Source of the DNA: Photobacterium malacitanum
Lineage (GTDB): Bacteria; Pseudomonadota; Gammaproteobacteria; Enterobacterales; Vibrionaceae
Assembly (NCBI RefSeq): GCF_900185615.1
Contig: NZ_FYAK01000006.1
Location: forward strand, 124,001-188,000
Length of the DNA stretch: 64,000 nt
Direction: 5' to 3'
Positions 9,833-19,805 of this stretch are shown piece after piece. Each line of letters begins with the position of its first letter. Position 1 is the stretch's first letter. Both the position numbers and the translations under genes were made by a program. Below the pieces are notes generated by a model that did no database searches, had not been told where the DNA came from, and worked only from the letters and a program-made list of their open reading frames with translations.

Positions 9833-9863
9833 AAAAAAAAAGCGCAGCTAATACGCTACGCTT
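9833..9863 (-). terminator. Intrinsic terminator of lexA
   Basis: On the minus strand, a 9-bp stem (AAGCGTAGC / GCTGCGCTT, with one G-U pair) and 6-nt loop are followed by a run of nine T. It lies 36 nt after the lexA stop codon and before the coxB promoter region, so lexA and the oxidase genes appear to be separate transcription units. Confidence 0.88.
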
Positions 9864-9898
9864 ATTTGGTGTTAACTCAATCTGTCGTTAGCGGATAG

Positions 9899-10519
9899 TT
9901 ACATCCAATCCGCGTTACGGATCACGCCAACAGCAATACCTTCAATGGTTAAGCTCTGGTGTTCTAAATCCACTTCAATTGGTGAAAAATCTTCATTTTC
10001 AGCATGAAGCAACACTTTGATACCTTTCTTATCAAGGCGTTTAACAGTAACTTCATCATCAACACGAGCAACAACAACCTGACCATTATGTACATCTTGA
10101 GTTTTATGTACCGCCAGTAAATCACCGTCCATAATGCCGATGTTTTTCATACTCATACCATTCACACGCAAGAGAAAATCAGCACGAGGTTTAAACAAAG
10201 TTGGATCCACCTCATAATGCGCTTCAACATGCTCTTGCGCTAAAATAGGTTCACCTGCAGCTACACGGCCAATTAACGGTAAACCTTTTTCATCGGCAAT
10301 ATCATCCTCAATGAGTAAACGGATTCCACGTGATGCGCCAGGAATAATTTCTAATACACCTTTACGGGCTAAAGCTTTTAAATGTTCTTCTGCTGCATTA
10401 GCAGAACGGAAGCCAAGTTCACGCGCGATTTCGGCACGTGTTGGTGGCATTCCACAGTCATCGATCTTTGCTTTGATAAGATCAAAGACTTGTTGTTGTC
10501 GCGGCGTTAACGGCTTCAT
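9899..10519 (-). CDS. lexA: SOS repressor LexA
   Basis: A 206-residue protein with the full LexA plan. The N-terminal winged helix covers about residues 1-65 ([12 protein letters not shown]). The self-cleavage site Ala88-Gly89 lies in GRVAAGEP, and the catalytic pair is Ser123 (GMSMKN) and Lys160. It represses DNA-repair genes until RecA filaments trigger its cleavage. It is divergent from plsB, as in other enterics and Vibrio. Two SOS boxes lie just upstream of its start, so it should repress itself. In related genomes dinF follows directly; here an intrinsic terminator and the oxidase cluster follow instead. Confidence 0.98.
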   Translation of the reverse strand: MKPLTPRQQQVFDLIKAKIDDCGMPPTRAEIARELGFRSANAAEEHLKALARKGVLEIIPGASRGIRLLIEDDIADEKGLPLIGRVAAGEPILAQEHVEAHYEVDPTLFKPRADFLLRVNGMSMKNIGIMDGDLLAVHKTQDVHNGQVVVARVDDEVTVKRLDKKGIKVLLHAENEDFSPIEVDLEHQSLTIEGIAVGVIRNADWM

Positions 10520-10526
10520 GAGTCAC

Positions 10527-10542
10527 CTGTCTTTTTATACAG
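10527..10542 (-). promoter_or_regulatory. SOS box 1 (LexA operator) of lexA
   Basis: The 16-bp palindrome CTGTATAAAAAGACAG (minus strand) matches the consensus CTGT-N8-ACAG perfectly. It ends 7 bp before the lexA start codon. Confidence 0.92.
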
Positions 10543-10545
10543 TTG

Positions 10546-10561
10546 CTGTGAGTATATCCAG
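10546..10561 (-). promoter_or_regulatory. SOS box 2 (LexA operator) of lexA
   Basis: CTGGATATACTCACAG (minus strand) has one mismatch to the LexA consensus. The middle, ATATACTCACAG, is the same as in one E. coli lexA operator. It starts 3 bp from box 1, giving the tandem arrangement known from E. coli lexA. Confidence 0.85.
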
Positions 10562-10869
10562 TGTTCAAAGACAATAAAAGCCAATTGTTTACGAAAACAG
10601 CAATTTGAGTAGGAATTCAAAGCCATTCAGTCACTTGGATTAAAAAAATATAATGCTATTGTTTGTGGCAATAATTCCAACAGAATCAATCATCTTTCAT
10701 CAACTGGTCATGCCAGATCGTTTTTCAATCCAAAAGTTGTCATAAAAATAAACCATGACTTAGTCAAAAAAGTGGTATTTTAGCTCTTATTTACCGCATA
10801 TCTCCTGCATGAAAGTGATTTTTTTCTGCTATTGTGCAGCGTATTAAGGTTCAGAGGCTAATTATATCT
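10562..10869. other. Upstream region of plsB (no gene seen)
   Basis: About 300 bp of A+T-rich DNA between the SOS boxes and plsB. It must hold the plsB promoter; a TTGTCA at about 10737 and an AT-rich stretch near 10775-10790 are possible elements, but no clear pair could be fixed. No ORF with a ribosome site was seen. Confidence 0.4.
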
Positions 10870-13308
10870 ATGTCAAGCGGGCAGAAAATCTATCAACAAT
10901 TATTAAAATTGCCACTTTCTTTGTTGGTAAAACCTCATTCGATTCCATCTGATCCAGTTGCTGATTTAGAACTCGATTTAGCGCGCCCAATCGTCTATAT
11001 ATTGCCGTACCGTTCTAATACTGATCTATTAACTCTACGTAGCAGCGCGCTAGCATCAGGTTTACCTGATCCACTATCGCCATTAGACATTAATGGCCAA
11101 TCATTTCCACGTTTTGTTTGTGTTGCTGAAAGCCCAAGTATTTTTGGCAATAAAGGCGGACTTCCACAAGATTCAATTACGCTATTTTGTGATTTATTAG
11201 AATTACATAAACAAGATAGCGAATTAAACATTCAATTGATCCCTGCGTCGATTTTATGGGGTCGAGCACCGGGCAAAGAGTCAAAAACAAAGCCTATTTT
11301 ACGCCCTTTAAATGGCCCCAAAAAAACCTGGGCTATTTTAGGTCATGGTCGAGATTGTTTAGTCCGTTTGAGTACTCCAGTATCTTTACGCTATATGGCT
11401 GATAACCACGGTACTGATGATGCGATTGCACAAAAATTAGCACGAGTGGCTAAGATTCATTTTTCACGTCAATTACTCGCGACATCAGGACCACGATTGC
11501 CAGATCGTAAACAACTTTTCAAACGCTTATTAGCATCAAAAGCTATTGATAAAGTGGTACAAGAAGAAGCATTAAGTCGTCAAGTTCCAGTAGAAAAAGT
11601 CCGTCGTGAAGCGATTGCGATGATGGAAGAAATTGCGGCTGATTTTTCTTATCCATTAATTAAAAATGGTGAGCGTTTCTTAGGTTGGTTGTGGAATAAG
11701 CTCTACCAAGGCCTCAATATTACCAATGCGCAACGTATTCGTCGTTTAGCGCAAGATGGTCATGAAATTGTGTATGTGCCTTGTCACCGTAGCCACATGG
11801 ATTACTTATTACTGTCTTATGTTCTGTACCAAGAAGGCTTAGTGCCACCGCATATTGCCGCGGGTATCAATCTTAATTTCTTCCCTGCCGGACCTATTTT
11901 CCGTCGTGGTGGTGCATTCTTTATTCGTCGCAGTTTTAAAGGTGATCGCCTTTATTCAACTGTTTTCCGTGAATATTTAGCACAGTTATTTGCTAAAGGT
12001 TATTCGGTTGAATATTTCAGTGAAGGTGGACGCTCACGCACAGGTCGCTTACTTCCTGCTAAAACGGGCATGTTATCAATGACTATTCAGGCGATGTTAC
12101 GTGGCTTAAATCGCCCTGTAACCTTAGTGCCCGTTTACATTGGTTATGAACATGTAATGGAAGTGGGTACCTACGCCAAAGAACTGCAAGGTAAACGCAA
12201 AGAAAAAGAAAATGTTGGTCAAGTGCTGCGTACTCTGCGTAAATTACGCAATTTCGGCAAAGGTTACGTTAACTTTGGTGAGCCGTTATCACTCAATCAA
12301 TATTTAAATGATAACGTGCCTAATTGGCACCAAGATATAAATCCGATTGAACCGCAACGTCCAAGCTGGCTATCTCCAGCAGTGAATGATTTGGCGGTTA
12401 AGATGATGACTCACATTAATGATGCAGCGGCGACCAATGCTCTAACATTATGTGCATTAGCACTATTAGCCTCGCGCCAACGAGCATTAAGTCGCAGTTC
12501 ATTAGAGCAGCAAATTGAATGTTACCTTGAACTGTTGCGTAATGCGCCGTATTCAAAACATTGTACCACGCCAAAAGATAACGCCACCCAAATGGTCGAT
12601 CATGCGATTACCATGGATAAATTCCTGGTTGAACGCGACGTGTTAGGTGAAATTATCTCGCTTGATCGTGAGCAATCAATCTTAATGACCTACTACCGTA
12701 ACAATATTATTCATTTGTTTGCGCTACCGTCATTGATTGCTCATATCGTGGTACAACAGCAATCTTTAACTCGCGCAGACATTCATCAGCAAGTCGAGTT
12801 ACTGTATCCGTTCCTAAAAGCAGAGTTATTCTTACGCTTTGACGCTGAACAATTACCACAAGAAATTGATCGTTTAATTGCTGAACTCGTACGCCAACGG
12901 TTACTGCTGATTAATGATGATACCATTGCGATTAATAATGGCCGTATTGGGCCATTACAGCTGTTAGCACGTACCATTACTGAAACCTTACAGCGTTACG
13001 CTATTGCACTGACATTATTAAATGCTGAACCGCAATTACCAAAAACAGATTTAGAACAGCACAGTCAGGTTCTGGCGCAACGCTTAAGTCGTTTACATGG
13101 GATTAATGCTCCTGAATTTTTCGATAAAGGGGTGTTTAGTACTCTAGTAAAAACCCTTCATAGTGAAGGCTATCTCAATGATGAATGCCACGCAGTAACA
13201 GCACCTGTTGAGCAACTGGCAGGCTTGCTAACGTCATTGATTTCGCCAGAGGTAAGATTAACCATTCAAGCGGTGATGCACCCTGATGAAGAGTTAACTA
13301 ACGACTAG
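10870..13308 (+). CDS. plsB: Glycerol-3-phosphate 1-O-acyltransferase
   Basis: An 812-residue protein from the ATG at 10870; this start gives the usual N-terminus ([20 protein letters not shown]) and a length close to the 806 of E. coli, so I prefer it to a GTG 36 nt upstream. PlsB acylates sn-glycerol-3-phosphate at position 1, the first step of phospholipid synthesis, at the inner membrane. The catalytic HX4D motif is His306-Asp311 (HRSHMD), and the second acyltransferase block EGGRSRTGR and a later [13 protein letters not shown] are present. It is divergent from lexA, as in most relatives. A strong terminator follows. Confidence 0.97.
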   Translation: MSSGQKIYQQLLKLPLSLLVKPHSIPSDPVADLELDLARPIVYILPYRSNTDLLTLRSSALASGLPDPLSPLDINGQSFPRFVCVAESPSIFGNKGGLPQDSITLFCDLLELHKQDSELNIQLIPASILWGRAPGKESKTKPILRPLNGPKKTWAILGHGRDCLVRLSTPVSLRYMADNHGTDDAIAQKLARVAKIHFSRQLLATSGPRLPDRKQLFKRLLASKAIDKVVQEEALSRQVPVEKVRREAIAMMEEIAADFSYPLIKNGERFLGWLWNKLYQGLNITNAQRIRRLAQDGHEIVYVPCHRSHMDYLLLSYVLYQEGLVPPHIAAGINLNFFPAGPIFRRGGAFFIRRSFKGDRLYSTVFREYLAQLFAKGYSVEYFSEGGRSRTGRLLPAKTGMLSMTIQAMLRGLNRPVTLVPVYIGYEHVMEVGTYAKELQGKRKEKENVGQVLRTLRKLRNFGKGYVNFGEPLSLNQYLNDNVPNWHQDINPIEPQRPSWLSPAVNDLAVKMMTHINDAAATNALTLCALALLASRQRALSRSSLEQQIECYLELLRNAPYSKHCTTPKDNATQMVDHAITMDKFLVERDVLGEIISLDREQSILMTYYRNNIIHLFALPSLIAHIVVQQQSLTRADIHQQVELLYPFLKAELFLRFDAEQLPQEIDRLIAELVRQRLLLINDDTIAINNGRIGPLQLLARTITETLQRYAIALTLLNAEPQLPKTDLEQHSQVLAQRLSRLHGINAPEFFDKGVFSTLVKTLHSEGYLNDECHAVTAPVEQLAGLLTSLISPEVRLTIQAVMHPDEELTND

Positions 13309-13320
13309 TTATCAGAAACA

Positions 13321-13347
13321 AAAAAAGCGCCGCAAGGCGCTTTTTTT
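13321..13347. terminator. Bidirectional terminator between plsB and ubiA
   Basis: GCGCC-GCAA-GGCGC hairpin flanked by six A on the left and seven T on the right, so it can end transcription from both sides of the convergent plsB and ubiA genes. Confidence 0.92.
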
Positions 13348-13382
13348 ATGACTTAATATTGTTCGTTAATCATCGTCGCTTA

Positions 13383-14243
13383 TTACCACAACACGCTTAA
13401 GCTGATACCAATAAAAATGACCATCCCGACATAATTGTTATTTAAAAAAGCTTTAAAGCATTGCTCACGCTGCCGGCCTTGAATAAGCATTTGTTGATAA
13501 ACAAACAGTGCTGATGCAACTAATAACGCCCAATAATACCCCTGGCTCAGCTGTAAAATTCCACCAATAGCAATCAACAATATAATCGTTGCCAGTTGTA
13601 ATATACCGACAATTAATTTATCAAACCGACCAAAAAGAATCGCTGTTGATTTAATCCCAACTTTAAGATCATCATCACGGTCAACCATTGCATATAGCGT
13701 ATCGTAAGCAATCGTCCACAATATATTTGCCACAAATAATAACCATGCTACCGCTGGTAATGTACCTGATTGCGCGGCATAAGCCATTGGAATTGACCAC
13801 CCAAATGCAGCCCCTAATACCAATTGTGGTAAATGGGTATAACGCTTCATAAATGGGTAAGCAGCCGCCAGTATCACTGCCACAACAGATAGCATTATGG
13901 TGAGATTATTCATGGTCAGTACTAATAAAAAAGACACGAGTACCAATAAACTAAATAACCCTAATGCTTCGCGTTCAGACACTTTTCCTGATGGCATTGG
14001 TCGATTAGCAGTGCGCTTTACATGACCATCGACATTACGATCAGCAAAATCATTGATCACACACCCTGCAGCGCGCATAAACACCACCCCAAACACAAAT
14101 ACCAGCAACACATCAGTTTTAGGAAAGCCATCTGCTGCTAAAAATAACGCCCATAAGGTTGGCCACAATAATAATAAACTGCCAATTGGGCGATCAAAGC
14201 GGGCTAACTGCCAAAAAGCTCTGGCTTTGGTGATTTCTAACAT
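13383..14243 (-). CDS. ubiA: 4-hydroxybenzoate polyprenyltransferase
   Basis: A 286-residue membrane prenyltransferase that joins the octaprenyl tail to 4-hydroxybenzoate, the second step of ubiquinone synthesis. The two Mg2+-diphosphate binding motifs are intact: NDFADRNVD (64-72) and [12 protein letters not shown] (181-192). It overlaps the ubiC end by 7 nt, and UbiC makes its aromatic substrate. The start at 14243 gives the normal N-terminus. UbiD, a later step of the same pathway, is also in this window at 52465-54330. Confidence 0.97.
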   Translation of the reverse strand: MLEITKARAFWQLARFDRPIGSLLLLWPTLWALFLAADGFPKTDVLLVFVFGVVFMRAAGCVINDFADRNVDGHVKRTANRPMPSGKVSEREALGLFSLLVLVSFLLVLTMNNLTIMLSVVAVILAAAYPFMKRYTHLPQLVLGAAFGWSIPMAYAAQSGTLPAVAWLLFVANILWTIAYDTLYAMVDRDDDLKVGIKSTAILFGRFDKLIVGILQLATIILLIAIGGILQLSQGYYWALLVASALFVYQQMLIQGRQREQCFKAFLNNNYVGMVIFIGISLSVLW

Positions 14244-14779
14244 CCATTTTCCTTAGCATATACTGGTGATTGGGTTAAAAATAATTCTGCCACCAGCATT
14301 GGCTTATCATTGATCCATAATCTCGAACGACGCGCCCATCGTGGCTGCTGTTGAGTGCCGAGATTAGCAACTTCTAATGCATCGCGGCGTGAATTTTTAG
14401 TATTAAAAACACGATAGCCTAATGGACTATTTCCGAGATCAACAAGGTCTTGTTCCTTACCACTTAAGGTGGTCATCGGAATCAATGTTCGTGCAAATAC
14501 CCACGGCTGTTGATCGCCATAAAGTATCACTTCTCGCTCTAAGCAATCACTATTACCAATCAGTTTCCGTTCCATCATTGATAAGTGATCATTACTGATA
14601 ATTGTTTGTGCTAATACCGTCACCGAAAAGTGTTGGCAATATTGCGCCAACCGACGTGACAATGATTCAGACTCTAGCAACCAAGCTCCATGCGCAGTGT
14701 GCTCTAATGCCCACGATTGAACCGAGTACCACTTGGCACTCTGTATCAAAGGACTGTACAACTGATTGAATTCCGACAT
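14237..14779 (-). CDS. ubiC: Chorismate pyruvate-lyase
   Basis: A 180-residue cytoplasmic enzyme that turns chorismate into 4-hydroxybenzoate and pyruvate, the first committed step of ubiquinone synthesis. The family features [28 protein letters not shown] N-terminal region (residues 14-37), EREVILYGD and the arginines in FARTLIP and [23 protein letters not shown] block (around 130-150) are recognisable. It overlaps ubiA by 7 nt and is the first gene of the ubiCA operon; the promoter should lie in 14780-14950, which it shares with the divergent fliL-like gene. Confidence 0.93.
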   Translation of the reverse strand: MSEFNQLYSPLIQSAKWYSVQSWALEHTAHGAWLLESESLSRRLAQYCQHFSVTVLAQTIISNDHLSMMERKLIGNSDCLEREVILYGDQQPWVFARTLIPMTTLSGKEQDLVDLGNSPLGYRVFNTKNSRRDALEVANLGTQQQPRWARRSRLWINDKPMLVAELFLTQSPVYAKENGC

Positions 14780-14950
14780 TTTTATACTACAAAATAAATA
14801 TACACGTGATCAAAATACTTGGTTGGAAACGGTTAATTTATTACCATATTGATCTGCTATTGTAGCAAGAGGTTATGAGTTCGAATATCGTTAACCTTAG
14901 TAGATTACACCTTGTTAAGCCTAAATGTCCCTAACTGCATGAGTATAATC

Positions 14951-15370
14951 ATGAAAAAAACTGTTTTTATCGCGAGTTTATTGATGGCGATAACATTAAT
15001 CTCGCCAGCCACTTATGCAAAACCGTCACCAAATAGCGCGACTCAGTCAAACATTACCTATTACACCTTAGCGCCAGATATCACCACGAACTACATTGTT
15101 AATGGTAATCGACTTGGCTATATTCGACTCCAAGTTGATTTAATGATCTCTGATAATAATCAGCTTATCAATATTGAACATCATGCCCCTTTAATTCGCG
15201 ATACCATCATTAGCATCATCAGCCAGCAATCAGAGCAACAAATAAAATCATTGGCTGGACGTGAAAAAATTCGCCAATTAAGCAAACAAAAAATCAACCA
15301 ACTATTAGTTGCAGAAACAGGTCATGCTGCGATCAACGAGCTATTATTTACTAAATACTTGTATCAATAA
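14951..15370 (+). CDS. FliL-like exported protein
   Basis: 139 residues from the ATG at 14951 (an in-frame start at 14912 would add 13 residues before the signal peptide, so it is less likely). A signal peptide ends at about TYAKP (residues 20-24). The rest (VNGNRLGYIRLQVDLMI..., HAPLIRDTIISIISQQ) matches the FliL family, where IRD/ILL segments and a C-terminal LL...YLYQ ending are common. A FliL-like gene next to ubiC is typical of Vibrio. True FliL acts at the flagellar motor; this stand-alone copy lies outside any flagellar cluster, and its role is not known. Confidence 0.78.
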   Translation: MKKTVFIASLLMAITLISPATYAKPSPNSATQSNITYYTLAPDITTNYIVNGNRLGYIRLQVDLMISDNNQLINIEHHAPLIRDTIISIISQQSEQQIKSLAGREKIRQLSKQKINQLLVAETGHAAINELLFTKYLYQ

Positions 15371-15380
15371 TCACAGCCAC

Positions 15381-15406
15381 AAAAAAAGCGCCCTTCGGCG
15401 CTTTTT
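15381..15406. terminator. Bidirectional terminator between fliL-like gene and glpD
   Basis: GCGCC-CTTC-GGCGC hairpin flanked by seven A and five T. It serves the convergent fliL-like gene and glpD. Confidence 0.9.
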
Positions 15407-15430
15407 CATCAATATAACCACTAATTATTA

Positions 15431-16966
15431 TTAAGCGGCGGCAATTGCCGTTTGCGCTTGACGATCTGTAATATAGTCACCAATTAGCTGTTGCTGAGCT
15501 GCCGTTAAATACAAGCCTAACTTACTTCGTCGCCATAAAGCATCAGCGGCGGTTTGAACAAACTCATACGCAACAAGGTAATCAAGTTCACACTGGTAAA
15601 CCCCTTCCCCAAAATGTTGCCCCATATCGGCTTCATCATTAATACCAGCAAAAAGTTTATCAACACATGAACCATAATTATGTGCCATACGTTGGCAGGT
15701 GAATTCATCTAACCACGGATAGTGTTGCTGCAAACGTATGGCTAACTTATTACCATCAAACTCCGCGCTTCCCCCCGGTAAATAACTGTCTTTAGTCCAT
15801 GGCGATCCCATCTTGGTATAAAAGGGAGCCAATTTTTCCAAAGCAGATTCAGCCAACTTACGGTAAGTGGTTAGCTTGCCACCAAACACCGACAATAATG
15901 GTGCTTCATCAGCTTGTTGTTCAAGCTCTAAAGTATAATCACGGGTCACAGCTTGAGGAGAGTCTGATTCATCATCACATAGCGGCCTTACACCACTCCA
16001 ATTCCATACCACATCGTCACGTTGACATTGATGAACGAAATGGTTGTTATACACCTCAAGTAGATAATCAATTTCCTGCTCATCAATCGCAACCTCGCGT
16101 GGATCACCATGATACTCAACATCAGTAGTACCAATAACAGAGAAGCGATCCAAATACGGAATCACAAACACAATCCGATTATCTTCGTTCTGAAGAATAT
16201 AGGCTTGGGGTTGATCATGGACCCGCGGCACCACAATATGTGAACCTTTAATTAAACGAATATTACGCGGTGAGGTTAAGTCTGTCTTTTGATCATAAAA
16301 TGATTTCACCCACGGTCCAGTTGCATTAACCAATCCGTGTGCGCAGCGTTGAAAAGTTGCTCCCGTTAGTACGTCTTTAATCGTCACTCGCCATATATCA
16401 CCGTCACGGATGGCTTTTTCAACTCGGCAACGATTACGCACTTCAGCACCATGATTCACCGCTTCCATGGCATTTAAAATGACTAACCGTGCATCATCAA
16501 CCCAACAATCAGAATACTCAAAACCTTGCTTTATCGTTGGCACTAACACTGATTCAGCACCAAACGATAGTCCTTTACTGGCCGCTAAAGTAGTACGCTT
16601 GCCAAGATGATCATATAAAAACAGACCAGCTCGAATCATCCATGCTGGGCGCAAATGAGGTTGATGTGGTAGCCGAAAACGCATTGGCTTAGCAATATGA
16701 GGGGCTTTTTTTAATAATACTTCACGCTCAGCCAAAGCTTCTGCAACCAATCGAAACTCGTAGTGCTCAAGATAACGTAATCCACCATGGATCAATTTTG
16801 AACTTGCTGATGATGTCGCAGAAGCAAAATCCTCCGCTTCATAAAGACCGACGCTCAATCCACGACCCGCAGCATCCGCAGCAATGCCAGCACCATTAAT
16901 ACCACCACCAATTACGATGAGATCTAAAATTTGACTATTGTCGAGGTCGCTTAATGATACTGTCAT
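15431..16966 (-). CDS. glpD: Aerobic glycerol-3-phosphate dehydrogenase
   Basis: 511 residues from the ATG at 16966; a longer frame starts at 17008 but would add 14 residues (MVRFVILFWMGVNI) not found in the family. GlpD is a membrane-associated flavoprotein that oxidises glycerol-3-phosphate to dihydroxyacetone phosphate and feeds electrons to ubiquinone. The FAD-binding GGGINGAG motif is at about 20-27, followed by the family block SSKLIHGGLRYLE. Its upstream region has inverted TTCG/CGAA half-sites that could bind GlpR, whose gene lies next upstream. The terminator after glpR makes a separate glpD promoter likely. Confidence 0.97.
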   Translation of the reverse strand: MTVSLSDLDNSQILDLIVIGGGINGAGIAADAAGRGLSVGLYEAEDFASATSSASSKLIHGGLRYLEHYEFRLVAEALAEREVLLKKAPHIAKPMRFRLPHQPHLRPAWMIRAGLFLYDHLGKRTTLAASKGLSFGAESVLVPTIKQGFEYSDCWVDDARLVILNAMEAVNHGAEVRNRCRVEKAIRDGDIWRVTIKDVLTGATFQRCAHGLVNATGPWVKSFYDQKTDLTSPRNIRLIKGSHIVVPRVHDQPQAYILQNEDNRIVFVIPYLDRFSVIGTTDVEYHGDPREVAIDEQEIDYLLEVYNNHFVHQCQRDDVVWNWSGVRPLCDDESDSPQAVTRDYTLELEQQADEAPLLSVFGGKLTTYRKLAESALEKLAPFYTKMGSPWTKDSYLPGGSAEFDGNKLAIRLQQHYPWLDEFTCQRMAHNYGSCVDKLFAGINDEADMGQHFGEGVYQCELDYLVAYEFVQTAADALWRRSKLGLYLTAAQQQLIGDYITDRQAQTAIAAA

Positions 16967-16998
16967 AATGTTCACACCCATCCAAAATAATATAACAA

Positions 16999-17025
16999 AA
17001 CGAACCATTAAATGTTCGTTCGAAA
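16999..17025 (-). promoter_or_regulatory. Possible GlpR operator upstream of glpD
   Basis: Inverted half-sites AACGAAC (16999-17005) and GTTCGTT (17014-17020), followed by TTCGAA (17019-17024). GlpR of E. coli recognises ATGTTCG/CGAACAT half-sites, and AATGTTCG is present, but the spacing differs from the published consensus. It may be the inner halves of two neighbouring operators. Confidence 0.4.
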
Positions 17026-17136
17026 CCTATGATGTGATAATAGCGTATATATTGATCTAATCCAGCATTGGTTAATATTGTTGTGACATAAATTTGATCA
17101 TTAGCGCAAATTTGGCTTTTATGGCAATAACAGATA

Positions 17137-17167
17137 AAAAAAACGGGCTTCTATAATAGAAGCCCGT
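17137..17167 (-). terminator. Intrinsic terminator of glpR
   Basis: A perfect 11-bp stem (ACGGGCTTCTA / TAGAAGCCCGT) with a 3-nt loop, followed on the minus strand by a run of T (plus-strand A run before 17143). It lies 33 nt after the glpR stop codon. Confidence 0.9.
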
Positions 17168-17199
17168 GATTAAATATCTGTGCGATTCTCGATGAGGGG

Positions 17200-17961
17200 T
17201 TACACCACGACCTCAAAATGGGTTTCATTTTGCTGCAACTGCTCAAGCAAACTTGCAGGCGGTAACTGATCGGTAAATAACATATCAACTTGACTAATAT
17301 TGCCTAAATTCACCATCGCATTGCGACCAAACTTGGTATGATCAACACCGAGCATGACACAGCGGCTATTTTCAATGATAGCTTGTTTAACCCGTACTTC
17401 ATGGTAATCAAAATCTAGCAGTGAGCCATCAAGATCAATGCCACTGATGCCTAAAATGCCGAAATCCAAGCGAAACTGTGACACAAAATCCAGTGTTGCT
17501 TCACCAACAATGCCACCATCACGATTACGCACTTCACCACCAGCTAAAATAACCCGAAAATCTTCTTTAGCCATCAACAAGCTAGCGACATTAAGGTTAT
17601 TGGTCACGATCCGTAAATCATTATGGTTCATTAATGCACGTGCAACCGCTTCAGGGGTAGTACCGATATCAATAAATAACGTTGCACCATCGGGAATATG
17701 GCTCACCAATGCCTGAGCAATGCGATCTTTTTGTTCTAACTGTAATACTTGGCGAGTGCTATAAGCAGTATTAACTGAACTGGAAGGGATCGTCGCCCCA
17801 CCATGATGACGGCGAATTTTATTTTCATCAGCCAACTCATTAAGATCACGACGAATAGTTTGCGGACTGACGTTAAAGCGTGCCACAAGATCGTCGGTAC
17901 TGACGTATCCTTGGCTCATGACTAAATCAATAATTTCTTGATGACGTTTACTTTGCTTCAC
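17200..17961 (-). CDS. glpR: Glycerol-3-phosphate regulon repressor GlpR
   Basis: 253 residues from the GTG at 17961. This start places VKQSKRHQEI in line with the E. coli N-terminus and has an AGGAG ribosome site 10 nt upstream; an ATG 30 nt further up is possible but would overlap that site. GlpR is a DeoR-family repressor with a helix-turn-helix at about 21-40 (STDDLVARFNVSPQTIRRDL) and a C-terminal sugar-phosphate sensing domain (IDIGTT, TNNLNVA, GGEVRNRDGGI). Glycerol-3-phosphate releases it from DNA. It lies between glpT and glpD, which it should control. Confidence 0.95.
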   Translation of the reverse strand: MKQSKRHQEIIDLVMSQGYVSTDDLVARFNVSPQTIRRDLNELADENKIRRHHGGATIPSSSVNTAYSTRQVLQLEQKDRIAQALVSHIPDGATLFIDIGTTPEAVARALMNHNDLRIVTNNLNVASLLMAKEDFRVILAGGEVRNRDGGIVGEATLDFVSQFRLDFGILGISGIDLDGSLLDFDYHEVRVKQAIIENSRCVMLGVDHTKFGRNAMVNLGNISQVDMLFTDQLPPASLLEQLQQNETHFEVVV

Positions 17962-18017
17962 GGCTGGAAAGCTCCTATCTATACCTGCCATATTCAGCAA
18001 TGAAAGGTAATAAAAAC

Positions 18018-18044
18018 AAGGCTTCGCCAATGCGAAGCCTTTTT
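18018..18044 (-). terminator. Terminator between glpT and glpR
   Basis: A perfect 10-bp stem (AAGGCTTCGC / GCGAAGCCTT) with a 4-nt loop and T-rich flanks. It lies 40 nt after the glpT stop codon and 56 nt before the glpR start, so it separates the two units or limits read-through. Confidence 0.85.
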
Positions 18045-18080
18045 ATATTACTCACAGCTTTACTCAGAAGCCAAACTTAA

Positions 18081-19451
18081 TCAGCCATTTTGTTGCTGTA
18101 ACTCAAGTTGCTGTTGTTGATAGAGCTTCTTTTCACCAACCATAGTGATAATAAAAAAGAAAATCGCCAACACACAAGCCCCTGTTAGCACAATAAAACC
18201 ACCATCCCAACCAAAATGATCCACCGTATAGCCAAGCAATGCATTGGCAGCCACAGCACCGCCTAAATAACCAAATAGACCGGTTAAACCTGCCGCTGTT
18301 CCTGCTGCTTTTTTAGGGGCTAGCTCTAATGCATATAAACCAATTAACATTACTGGGCCATAAATTAAAAAGCCAATGGCGACCAACGCCATCATATCAA
18401 TACTTGGATTACCTGCAGGATTGAGCCAATACACTAACACCGCAATAGTCACTAGCGCCATAAATAGAATACCTGCCGGTGCGCGGCGACCTTTAAACAA
18501 TTTATCAGATATCCAACCACATAATAACGTTCCCGGAATACCTGCCCACTCATAGAGGAAATATGCCCATGATGATTTATCAACCGTAAACCCTTTCGCT
18601 TCCCCTAAATACACTGGTGCCCAGTCTAGTACGCCATAACGAATCAAATACACAAACGCATTGGCAATCGCAATAAACCACAATAATTTATTATTAAAAA
18701 TGTACTTAAAGAAAATTTCCTTTGCAGTCATCTCTTCTTCAAATGATTTATTATAACTTTCAGGGTAATCATCTTTGTATTCTTCAATCGCTGGCAAGCC
18801 ACAAGATTGCGGCGTATCGCGCATCACCAACAGTGTGAAACCGGCGACTAAGAGCGCAAAGAAAGCCGGTACATAAAATGCTGAGCGCCAATCATCATTA
18901 AACGCCCATAGGCCAAAGATAAATAATGGTCCAATTAACCCCCCACCAACATTATGGGCTACATTCCATACCGAGACTAATCCGCCCCGCTCTTTATGCG
19001 ACCACCAATGCACCATGGTGCGCCCACATGCTGGCCATCCCATTCCTTGAAACCAACCGTTTAAAAACAGCAGGATAAACATCGCAGTAATACTACCTGT
19101 AGCCCATGGCATAAAACCAAAGCACAACATAACTATTGATGACAATATCAATCCCGAGGCTAAAAAGAAGCGAGGATTGGATCGATCGGATACATTCCCC
19201 ATTAAAAATTTAGATAAGCCATAAGCAATTGATACTGCTGCAAGTGCAACCCCCAACTCACCGCGACTATAACCATATTCTTCAATCAAATAAGGCATTG
19301 CTAAGGAAAAGTTTTTTCTAACTAGATAGTAGCCCGCATAACCAAAAAAAATACCGACAAACAATTGCCACCGCAAGCGCTTATAAACCGGATCAATACT
19401 GCCATCAGGTAAGCGCTGTGTATGCGCTACTGGCGTAAATAAACCAAACAT
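18081..19451 (-). CDS. glpT: Glycerol-3-phosphate transporter GlpT
   Basis: A 456-residue major-facilitator protein with 12 membrane helices that imports glycerol-3-phosphate in exchange for phosphate. Landmarks are [20 protein letters not shown] near the N-terminus, [29 protein letters not shown] block (about 131-150), and [10 protein letters not shown] after the central loop. It is preceded by a 354-bp regulatory gap and followed by a strong hairpin. It belongs with glpR and glpD to one local regulon; GlpQ, the usual partner in E. coli, is not next to it here. Confidence 0.96.
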   Translation of the reverse strand: MFGLFTPVAHTQRLPDGSIDPVYKRLRWQLFVGIFFGYAGYYLVRKNFSLAMPYLIEEYGYSRGELGVALAAVSIAYGLSKFLMGNVSDRSNPRFFLASGLILSSIVMLCFGFMPWATGSITAMFILLFLNGWFQGMGWPACGRTMVHWWSHKERGGLVSVWNVAHNVGGGLIGPLFIFGLWAFNDDWRSAFYVPAFFALLVAGFTLLVMRDTPQSCGLPAIEEYKDDYPESYNKSFEEEMTAKEIFFKYIFNNKLLWFIAIANAFVYLIRYGVLDWAPVYLGEAKGFTVDKSSWAYFLYEWAGIPGTLLCGWISDKLFKGRRAPAGILFMALVTIAVLVYWLNPAGNPSIDMMALVAIGFLIYGPVMLIGLYALELAPKKAAGTAAGLTGLFGYLGGAVAANALLGYTVDHFGWDGGFIVLTGACVLAIFFFIITMVGEKKLYQQQQLELQQQNG

Positions 19452-19805
19452 AGAGGTTCCTTTCTGTTATCTCGTTACTGGAGTGCCATTGGCGTATAGC
19501 AATACGCTACTGGCATCTTCTCAATGATAATTGTTAATCTTTCACTCAATAAATAGCCATACAGCTTTCGCTGTCGCTCAAAACGATGCGAATTATTGCG
19601 CGAATGAATAATTAAAAATGTGAAAACAGTCAAAAACAAACAGATAAATATGAATAGATATGAAAATGGGTAGGATTTATATCAATATTGGACTCACTAT
19701 CAACTAATCAACAGTTTTAGTTAATATTGATAGTGGTATTGGTACCGTAATGATGCCGTCAAGCGAAACATCATTACGGTTGTTTGAGGATTTAACGCGA
19801 GAAAA
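19452..19805. other. Regulatory gap between glpG and glpT
   Basis: 354 bp without a gene. A CRP-like site (TGTGA-N6-TCAAA, 19621-19636) lies 170 bp before glpT. Nested inverted repeats lie at 19681-19735: CACTATCAA (19695-19703) pairs with TTGATAGTG (19727-19735), and ATCAATATT (19681-19689) can pair with AATATTGAT (19723-19731). A 12-bp inverted repeat is at 19744-19755 / 19769-19780, just after glpG; it has no T run. Confidence 0.55.

Noticed and set aside
10834..10869. Longer start for PlsB at the GTG at 10834
   Set aside because: The ATG at 10870 gives the family N-terminus and normal length.
17962..18030. Upstream starts for GlpR
   Set aside because: The GTG at 17961 has an AGGAG ribosome site and matches the E. 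coli N-terminus; longer forms overlap the glpT terminator.
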